Assembly (NCBI GenBank): GCA_947632355.1
Contig: CANROY010000005.1
Location: 1-37,743, forward strand
From: an uncultured Bacilli bacterium
Lineage (GTDB): Bacteria > Bacillota_I > Bacilli_A > RF39 > UBA660
DNA length: 37,743 nucleotides
Reading direction: 5' to 3'
Every line of letters begins with the position of its first letter. The stretch's first letter is position 1. This document shows, in pieces, positions 32,505-37,743 of this stretch. A program made the translations under genes and the position numbers. The notes under the pieces are model-generated. The model searched no databases, was not told the origin of the DNA, and saw only the letters and a list, made by a program, of their open reading frames with translations.

Positions 32505-34481
32505 ATGAAAGTACTTTTTAGAAAAATAAAACGATCAAATAAATATTTACTCTTTAGTTATATACTTTCAAATATCATGTTTCTATGTGGATTTGTTTTT
32601 TTTACGAAATCTATTTATCAACTAGAAGGTATTGAAACGTTTGTGCGTATTTTTGTATTTGTAATCTTCTTAACTTGGTTTATAACGTATTTACTCTTTG
32701 GTTTATCCAATTTGGTTACCAGTCAATATAAAAGTTTTTTAGTTCTAACAATTATTCATTTGCTTTTATTTTTAACTCTATTTTTTAGTTCTAGTTTAAT
32801 CAATACCTTATTTGAAAAATTAGAAATGTTTTCGAAAAAAGAATATACACACTATACAACGAATTTAATTTCTTTAAAAGATACTGAACTAAATGCAAAA
32901 AGTAAAATTGGTATGATTAGTAACAATGAAGATATAGAAGGTTATGTTCTTGCTAATACCTTAATACAAAAAAATAATTTAAATTATGAAGTTGAATATT
33001 TTGATGATTACTATACTATGCTTAATTCTTTGTATAAGGAAGAGATTGATGCTGCTTTTGTCTCAAGTAATTATGTTGTTCTATTTAGTAGTGAAACTTT
33101 TTATGAACATATTGGAGAAGAAACAAAAGTATTGTATGAATATAGTGAAAATATGAAAACCAAAACTAATACAAATACCAATAAAAAGTTAACAGAACCA
33201 TTTACGGTTTTATTAATGGGTGTTGATTCAGAAAAGGATGGATTGGATGGAAATGCTGCTTTTAATGGAGATACATTAATGCTTATTTCTTTTAACCCAA
33301 AAACATTAAATGCAACGATGTTAAGTCTCCCAAGAGATTTATATGTACCAATTGCTTGTAACAACAATCGTTCTCATAAAATTAATTCTTCTGCTGCTTA
33401 TGGAACGGATTGTGTCATCAATACCATACAAAATTTAATTGATATTAAAATTGACTACTATGCAAAAATTAATTTTAATGGGGTTATTGACTTAGTAAAT
33501 ACGCTCGGAGGTATTGATATAGATGTTGAACAACCAAATTATAATGTATATGTAAAACGTTATGGTAAAGGAAAATTGTGTGAAAGTAATTCTTTAAGAG
33601 ATATGTCCAAACTGGTTTGTATGGATACAGGATTACAACATTTAAATGGAGAACAAACACTTGCGTATGCTCGTAATCGTCATGGATTTTTAGAAAGTGA
33701 TTTAGCACGTAACCGTCATCAACAACAGATTGTAGAAGCCATTACTAAAAAAATTTTAAGTATTAAGAGTTTTAGTACATTTGAAAATCTTTTAGATGTT
33801 GTTAGTCATAATATAGCAACAAATTTAACGACAACCAATATTTTATCTTTTTATCAAACGTTAAAAACTATGCTGATACAAGGTTTAAAGGGAAATGATT
33901 TTATAAACATTCAAAAAACGTATTTGGAAGTTTATAATTTACCTGTTATGATTGGTGGATTACAACTATCTGCTTTAGGATACCATGAGAATAGTCTTGC
34001 TGCTATTAAAGAAACTTTTGATGTCAATTTAGGAATTAAAGAAGAAGAAAAGATTAAGACATTCTCTTATGATTATAATGAAGAATATACCTCTCCTATT
34101 ATTGGAAAAGGAATTACCGGTGGTACAAAAGAAACCACTGTACCAAATTTTGTTGGAAGTACCGTTAAATATGCTGAAGAATGGACAAAAAATCATAATA
34201 TTACTCTATATAAAGAATTTAGTTGTAGTGAAAATATTCCCGGTTTAATTGGAAAACAAAGTGTAAATACTGGTACTTTATTAAGTTCAATCTCTAGTAT
34301 TACTATAACGATTAATGAATCTTGTAGTACCAATACTACTACGGAAAATAATGATGTTGAAATAGATAATAATAATACAACTCCAGAAACAAATTTGGAT
34401 GATTCCAGCCTTGAGGAAGAAAATGATACAACGGATCAAGAAGAAGACTCAATAGAAACAATACCTGGATTTCCAGAATAA
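32505..34481 (+). CDS. LytR-CpsA-Psr (LCP) family protein with PASTA domain
   Basis: 658 residues. LCP enzymes attach undecaprenyl-linked wall glycans to peptidoglycan outside the membrane. Seen: three membrane helices (about 16-36, 44-66, 77-99); a region 133-210 that resembles part of a substrate-binding fold (KIGMISNNEDIEGY, EEIDAAFVSSN); LCP domain 232-425 with NGDTLMLISFNPKTLNATML, SLPRD, HKINSSAAYG and ARNRHGFLESDLARNRHQQQ; PASTA-like domain 545-606 (VPNFVGSTVKYAEEW, pairs of Cys); and an acidic Thr/Asn/Glu tail. Most LCP proteins have one helix and no PASTA domain. GAGAGG lies 11 bases upstream. It is divergent from a wall hydrolase and faces the glycan locus. Confidence 0.85.
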   Translation: MKVLFRKIKRSNKYLLFSYILSNIMFLCGFVFFTKSIYQLEGIETFVRIFVFVIFLTWFITYLLFGLSNLVTSQYKSFLVLTIIHLLLFLTLFFSSSLINTLFEKLEMFSKKEYTHYTTNLISLKDTELNAKSKIGMISNNEDIEGYVLANTLIQKNNLNYEVEYFDDYYTMLNSLYKEEIDAAFVSSNYVVLFSSETFYEHIGEETKVLYEYSENMKTKTNTNTNKKLTEPFTVLLMGVDSEKDGLDGNAAFNGDTLMLISFNPKTLNATMLSLPRDLYVPIACNNNRSHKINSSAAYGTDCVINTIQNLIDIKIDYYAKINFNGVIDLVNTLGGIDIDVEQPNYNVYVKRYGKGKLCESNSLRDMSKLVCMDTGLQHLNGEQTLAYARNRHGFLESDLARNRHQQQIVEAITKKILSIKSFSTFENLLDVVSHNIATNLTTTNILSFYQTLKTMLIQGLKGNDFINIQKTYLEVYNLPVMIGGLQLSALGYHENSLAAIKETFDVNLGIKEEEKIKTFSYDYNEEYTSPIIGKGITGGTKETTVPNFVGSTVKYAEEWTKNHNITLYKEFSCSENIPGLIGKQSVNTGTLLSSISSITITINESCSTNTTTENNDVEIDNNNTTPETNLDDSSLEEENDTTDQEEDSIETIPGFPE

Positions 34482-34485
34482 AAAT

Positions 34486-34514
34486 TTGTCATTTCTATAT
34501 AAATTTGATATGAT
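34486..34514 (+). promoter_or_regulatory. promoter of the acetyltransferase gene
   Basis: TTGTCA (34486-34491), 17 nt, TATGAT (34509-34514), the latter preceded by TGA and so extended. It allows transcription independent of the LCP gene. Confidence 0.55.
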
Positions 34515-34532
34515 AAAAAAGAGTGATAACAA

Positions 34533-35066
34533 ATGAAAGAATATACTAAAAATCAATTAAGAAGATTACGTATTGCTTTAATAATTAATAGCGATAAGAG
34601 AAATCGTTATATTATAAAACACCAATTATTTAAAGGTGTCGGAGAAAACTTCTTTTTTCAACCTCGATTCATTCCATCGGATCCTAAACTCATTAAGTTT
34701 CATAATAACGATATTGTAACAAGTAATGTGACTTTTGTTACTCATGATGTTTTTCATTTAGGCTTAAACAAACTAAATAGAGGTTCTTTTCCTTATCAAG
34801 CCGGTTGTATTGAAGTGATGGATAATGTATTTATTGGTTGTAATTCAACTATTTTAAGTAATGTAAGAATAGGGCCTAATGCCATTATTGGAGCGGGCAG
34901 TGTTGTTACGAAAGATGTTCCTCCAAATAGTGTGGTTGCAGGTGTCCCTGCAAAAGTTATTGGGACATTTGATCAATATATTGAAAAAAGAACGCAAGAA
35001 CATGATTGGCTAACAGAAGAACAATTATGGGAAAAGTTTTATAAAGAAAAAGAAAACAAACTTTAA
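34533..35066 (+). CDS. hexapeptide-repeat O-acetyltransferase (LbH family)
   Basis: 177 residues. Left-handed beta-helix acyltransferase of the maltose/galactoside or capsule acetyltransferase type, acetyl-CoA dependent. Seen: an unusual N-terminus (1-55), a partial helix with VTFVTHDVFH (catalytic His), then VFIGCNSTILSNVRIGPNAI, IGAGSVVTKDVPPNSVVAGVPAKVIG at 118-152, and a charged helical tail. GAGTGA before the ATG. Its place next to the LCP gene and glycan locus suggests acetylation of a wall sugar, by inference. Confidence 0.8.
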   Translation: MKEYTKNQLRRLRIALIINSDKRNRYIIKHQLFKGVGENFFFQPRFIPSDPKLIKFHNNDIVTSNVTFVTHDVFHLGLNKLNRGSFPYQAGCIEVMDNVFIGCNSTILSNVRIGPNAIIGAGSVVTKDVPPNSVVAGVPAKVIGTFDQYIEKRTQEHDWLTEEQLWEKFYKEKENKL

Positions 35067-35087
35067 ATGAAAAAAGTTTGTTTTTTT
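35054..35087. terminator. bidirectional terminator between acetyltransferase and tsaD
   Basis: AAACAAACTTT (35054-35064) pairs with AAAGTTTGTTT (35073-35083) and is followed on both sides by A/T runs. It lies between the convergent genes ending at 35066 and 35086. Confidence 0.7.
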
Positions 35088-36096
35088 ATTGGTCAACTAT
35101 AGTTGCTTGACTTTTGGGATTTAAATCAAAATCTGCAAATTTCTTTTGTTTATATAATGGGTAGGCAGCAGCACCAATCATAGCAGCATTATCAGTACAA
35201 TATTCCATCTTAGGAATACTTAAATGTACATGATATTTTTCTGCCACTTTTTTAATTTCCTCTCGTAAATAACGATTGGCTGATACACCACCCGCAATAA
35301 TAAGTTCTTTTACGTTATTGTTTTGTAAGGCAAGTTCTACTTTACGCGTTAATTCATCTACAACAGTAATTTGAAAACTCTTGGCTAAATCGCTTTTTCG
35401 AATCTCATTTCCTCTTTGTGTTTCATTATGTACTAAATTTATAATATGACTTTTTAGGCCACTAAAACTAAAGTTATACGTAGTATCCTTGACAGGTTTT
35501 GGTAGGTTATAGGTATCGTTTCCCTCTAAGGCTAACTTATCCACATTTGGTCCACCCGGATACTTTAAACCAAGCACTCTTGCTACTTTATCGTAACATT
35601 CACCAACTGCATCATCTAACGTACTTCCAAGGATTTCAAAATCATAATCTTTTTTCATTAAAATAAGATCGGTATGCCCTCCACTTACAACTAAGGCAAG
35701 TAAAGGAAATTCTAAGGTGTTTTCTATGGCATTGGCATAAATGTGTCCTATTGTGTGATTTACAGCAATTAAAGGCTTTTTATACACAAGAGCAAGGGTT
35801 TTGGCAAACTCTACTCCTACAAGTAAACTACCGAGTAACCCGGGTGCATACGTTACAGCAATAGCATCTACCTCTTCTATTTTAATACTGCTTTTCTTTA
35901 AAGTTTCTTCTAAAACCATCGTAATGTTTTCAGTGTGCATACGAGAAGCAATTTCGGGAACCACTCCACCAAAATTTGCATGGGTATCCATTTGGGTTAA
36001 TACAGTAAAAGCAACAATGTCTGTACCATTTTTTACAATAGCCATACTCGTTTCATCACAAGAGGATTCTATAGATAAAATATAAACATCTTTCAT
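35086..36096 (-). CDS. tsaD: tRNA N6-threonylcarbamoyladenosine synthase subunit TsaD
   Basis: 336 residues, the usual length. Transfers the threonylcarbamoyl group to A37 of ANN-decoding tRNAs, with TsaB and TsaE. Seen: IESSCDETS start, FGGVVPEIASRMH, metal-binding VNHTIGHIYA, VVSGGHTDLI, LGLKYPGGPNVD, and NYSFSGLK-like NFSFSGLKSH with AGGVSANRYLR. Starts with a 4-base ATGA overlap with rimI; a terminator follows. Confidence 0.97.
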   Translation of the reverse strand: MKDVYILSIESSCDETSMAIVKNGTDIVAFTVLTQMDTHANFGGVVPEIASRMHTENITMVLEETLKKSSIKIEEVDAIAVTYAPGLLGSLLVGVEFAKTLALVYKKPLIAVNHTIGHIYANAIENTLEFPLLALVVSGGHTDLILMKKDYDFEILGSTLDDAVGECYDKVARVLGLKYPGGPNVDKLALEGNDTYNLPKPVKDTTYNFSFSGLKSHIINLVHNETQRGNEIRKSDLAKSFQITVVDELTRKVELALQNNNVKELIIAGGVSANRYLREEIKKVAEKYHVHLSIPKMEYCTDNAAMIGAAAYPLYKQKKFADFDLNPKSQATIVDQ

Positions 36097-36521
36097 ATTT
36101 CAAACCTTCTTCCCATTAAATAAGCATCCACATCTTTATAGTATTTCTCACGTATATGCATAATTTCAAAACCAAATTTTTGATACAAAGAGATGGCCGG
36201 TTCATTATCTTTTCTTACTTCTAATGTGATTAATTTAACCGTATCTTTCATCTTACTTATCATTGTATCAAGTAAATTACTCGCAATTTTTTTATGGCGA
36301 TACTCTTCCTCTACATAAATATTAGAAATATCAATTGTTTCTTCTAATTCCGTATACATTAAAAAACCTACAATCTTTTCATTTTCTTCATAAACATATA
36401 ATTTGGTATAAGGATCTTTTAATAATTGGTCTAATTGATTTGTTTTAGAGAAATTTTCATTTAAAAGATTTCCTAATGCATAAACACTTTCAAAATCTTT
36501 TTCTTCTAATGGCCTTATCAT
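36093..36521 (-). CDS. rimI: GNAT N-acetyltransferase, RimI type
   Basis: 142 residues. GNAT domain with IYVEEEYRHKKIASNLL acetyl-CoA binding stretch, LEVRKDNEPAISLYQKFGF and a C-terminal YYKDVDAYLM. RimI acetylates the N-terminus of ribosomal protein S18; in Bacillota it sits between tsaB and tsaD as here. Overlaps tsaB by 4 bases (ATGA) and has GAGGTG upstream. Confidence 0.85.
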   Translation of the reverse strand: MIRPLEEKDFESVYALGNLLNENFSKTNQLDQLLKDPYTKLYVYEENEKIVGFLMYTELEETIDISNIYVEEEYRHKKIASNLLDTMISKMKDTVKLITLEVRKDNEPAISLYQKFGFEIMHIREKYYKDVDAYLMGRRFEI

Positions 36522-37072
36522 TTTTGCACCTCAATTAATTTTACATACAAAGGATTAACAGCATGAGGATTTATACTTTCTTGACCTTTTAAATACGCAC
36601 AAACTTTTTCATAATCAATGGATACGTCTTCTATATCTTTTGTACTTTTTTCGTACTCGCTATTTTTAAGATATCGATATTCACCTATTAAATGATTACT
36701 TTCATCAAACGTACCAATAAAAACACCGTTTTTTTCTCTTTCTATAATATTGATTTCTTCATGTTCAAAAGAAACCGCTTTTACTAGTAAACTAGATATT
36801 GTTTTAATTGGTTTATTTAAGGTATAAGCAAGAGTTTTGGCAATGGTTACACCTAAACGTACACCTGTAAAAGAACCAGGACCATTTACGACAAAAATTT
36901 CACTAATATCTTCTATTTCAATACTTGCTTTTTTTAAACTTTCAATTAAAACCGGCATTGTTGTTGTACTATGTTGATGTGTTTCTTTTTCATTTACTAC
37001 AAGTACTTTATCATTTTTAAAAATCACTAGACAAATTTTATCACTATGTGTATCAATATATAACGTATACAT
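36518..37072 (-). CDS. tsaB: threonylcarbamoyladenosine biosynthesis protein TsaB
   Basis: 184 residues, shorter than the usual 210-235. Scaffold of the TsaBDE complex, related to TsaD but without its catalytic metal site. Seen: YIDTHSDKICL start, ATTTMPVL-like STTTMPVLIESL, NGPGSFTGVRLGVTIAKTLA, then a reduced C-terminal half. The GxxSFTGVRLG core is intact. GGAGG precedes the ATG. Start codon lies 45 bp after the tsaE stop with a terminator between them. Confidence 0.9.
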   Translation of the reverse strand: MYTLYIDTHSDKICLVIFKNDKVLVVNEKETHQHSTTTMPVLIESLKKASIEIEDISEIFVVNGPGSFTGVRLGVTIAKTLAYTLNKPIKTISSLLVKAVSFEHEEINIIEREKNGVFIGTFDESNHLIGEYRYLKNSEYEKSTKDIEDVSIDYEKVCAYLKGQESINPHAVNPLYVKLIEVQK

Positions 37073-37092
37073 CCTTAAACCTCCATCTAAAA

Positions 37093-37114
37093 CAAAAAAA
37101 CTCGTATTCGAGTT
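37093..37114 (-). terminator. intrinsic terminator between tsaE and tsaB
   Basis: AACTCG (37099-37104) pairs with CGAGTT (37109-37114), loop TATT, and on the minus strand is followed by TTTTTTTG. It separates tsaE from tsaB-rimI-tsaD; some read-through is possible given the short stem. Confidence 0.65.
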
Positions 37115-37117
37115 CTA

Positions 37118-37570
37118 TTATAACACACTTTGACACAAATCTTCATATTCTTTACCATGTGGTTCAAATACTAAGACTCTTGTGTTTTCATCTATTACTT
37201 TAAATTTAATATCTAATCTATTTTCGGGCAAGCAATTGCAAATCAAATCAGACCATTCAATAATAGTAACTCCACCTTTATTAAAATATTCATCAAAACC
37301 AACATTTTCACAAGCACCTTCAAGTCGATAAACATCCATATGGTATAAAGGAAGTTCTCCATTTGGATATTCTTTGATTAAATTAAATGTTGGAGAAGTT
37401 ACATTTTCTTCAATGCCTAAAGCGTTAGCAAAACCTTTAACAAAGATGGTTTTACCACTACCAAGTTCTCCTTCTAAACAAATCACCATATTCGGAAATT
37501 TTTCACTTTCAAGATTTTCTGCTAATTCTAAAGTATCTCTTTCACTTCTTGATGTATATTTAAACTCCAT
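37118..37570 (-). CDS. tsaE: tRNA threonylcarbamoyladenosine biosynthesis ATPase TsaE
   Basis: 150 residues, the ATPase of the t6A complex. Seen: Walker A GELGSGKTIFVKGFANALG, VTSPTFNLIKEYP, HMDVYRLEG and TIIEWSDLI (Walker B-like), the family pattern. AGGTGAT precedes the ATG. Promoter at 37589-37618. Transcribed before tsaB. Confidence 0.95.
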   Translation of the reverse strand: MEFKYTSRSERDTLELAENLESEKFPNMVICLEGELGSGKTIFVKGFANALGIEENVTSPTFNLIKEYPNGELPLYHMDVYRLEGACENVGFDEYFNKGGVTIIEWSDLICNCLPENRLDIKFKVIDENTRVLVFEPHGKEYEDLCQSVL

Positions 37571-37588
37571 TTTTTATCACCTATTAGT

Positions 37589-37618
37589 ATTATAGCAAAG
37601 GAAATTTATTTAATTCAA
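37589..37618 (-). promoter_or_regulatory. tsaE promoter
   Basis: Minus strand TTGAAT (37618-37613), 18 nt, TATAAT (37594-37589). Confidence 0.55.
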
Positions 37619-37679
37619 TCATTTATAGGATGCTTGACAGTTATTTTTATCAGTATTTAAAAAAAGGCAAAAAAAAATA

Positions 37680-37743
37680 GGCAACTTCCTATCTTCGCTT
37701 ACACTATTGTCGGCGTTTCAGTGCTTAACTTCTCTGTTCGGGA
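37680..37743 (-). rRNA. rrf: 5S ribosomal RNA, 3' part, cut by the window edge
   Basis: The minus strand reads TCCCGAACAGAGAAGTTAAG, then GCACTGAAACGCCGAC, and ends GAAGTTGCC. This is the conserved loop B/helix III and 3' half of bacterial 5S rRNA. About the first half of the gene lies beyond 37743. It is followed on the minus strand by a U-rich stretch (37661-37679). The 5' part, and any upstream 23S/16S genes, are outside the window. Confidence 0.9.

Noticed and set aside
37621-37679. A plus-strand promoter at TTGACA near 37634
   Set aside because: The spacing to an AT-rich -10 is poor (about 15 nt) and it would transcribe antisense to the 5S rRNA; probably chance.
1-37743. Mycoplasma genetic code (TGA as Trp)
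   Set aside because: TGA ends several well-matched genes in ATGA overlaps (10912, 36093, 36518), and Trp positions use TGG.
1-37743. CRISPR arrays, tRNA genes, transposases or phage genes
   Set aside because: No regularly spaced repeats, no tRNA-like cloverleaf signature and no recognisable mobile-element protein were seen on reading the window; a tRNAscan or repeat-finder run was not available.

Overview
The window comes from a low-GC (about 30 percent by eye), Gram-positive-type anaerobe, most likely an uncultured Bacillota/Bacilli lineage of the RF39 or Erysipelotrichia kind. That placement is an inference. It rests on purine-rich Shine-Dalgarno sites (AGGAGG, AAGGTGAT), pyruvate:ferredoxin oxidoreductase as the pyruvate enzyme, a WecA/TagO initiator, an LCP attachment protein and peptidoglycan hydrolases. 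TGA is used as a stop (ATGA start/stop overlaps), so the code is the standard one and not the Mycoplasma one.

Layout. (1) 1-8184: housekeeping and accessory genes: a DUF975 membrane protein, recG, PFOR, an unknown 103-residue protein and a cation diffusion facilitator. Three small-RNA-like transcription units lie between them (30-141 minus, 3034-3224 plus, 3270-3409 plus). They share one sequence word, on opposite RNA senses, so the first is predicted to base-pair with loops of the other two. (2) 8185-29215, all on the minus strand: a large surface-polysaccharide locus. It begins (transcriptionally) with a WecA/TagO-type initiator, then a Wzy-like polymerase fused to a GT4 glycosyltransferase, several GT2/GT4 enzymes, a Wzm/Wzt ABC exporter, a DUF2304/DPM1-like pair, a Wzx-like flippase, and a Gtr-type trio (GtrB; GtrC-like DUF6056; GtrA fused to GT2) plus a DUF2142 membrane protein. 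Four proteins are fusions. (3) 29285-32345: a membrane-anchored protein with a cohesin-like/Ig-like domain and a cadherin-like sandwich, directly downstream of a secreted SH3-glucosaminidase ending in a dockerin-like repeat. (4) 32420-35066, plus strand: a WalR-like site, an LCP protein with PASTA domain, and a hexapeptide acetyltransferase. (5) 35086-37570, minus: the t6A genes tsaD, rimI, tsaB and tsaE. (6) 37680-37743: the 3' part of a 5S rRNA gene on the minus strand, cut by the window edge.

How it fits together. Regions 2-4 form one envelope module: the initiator and glycosyltransferases build an undecaprenyl-linked glycan, flippase/ABC/Gtr systems move or decorate it, the LCP protein probably ligates it to peptidoglycan, and the glucosaminidase remodels the wall. 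The WalR-like site lies between the divergent hydrolase and LCP genes. The most unusual signals are the complementary small RNAs and the possible cohesin-dockerin tether for an autolysin.
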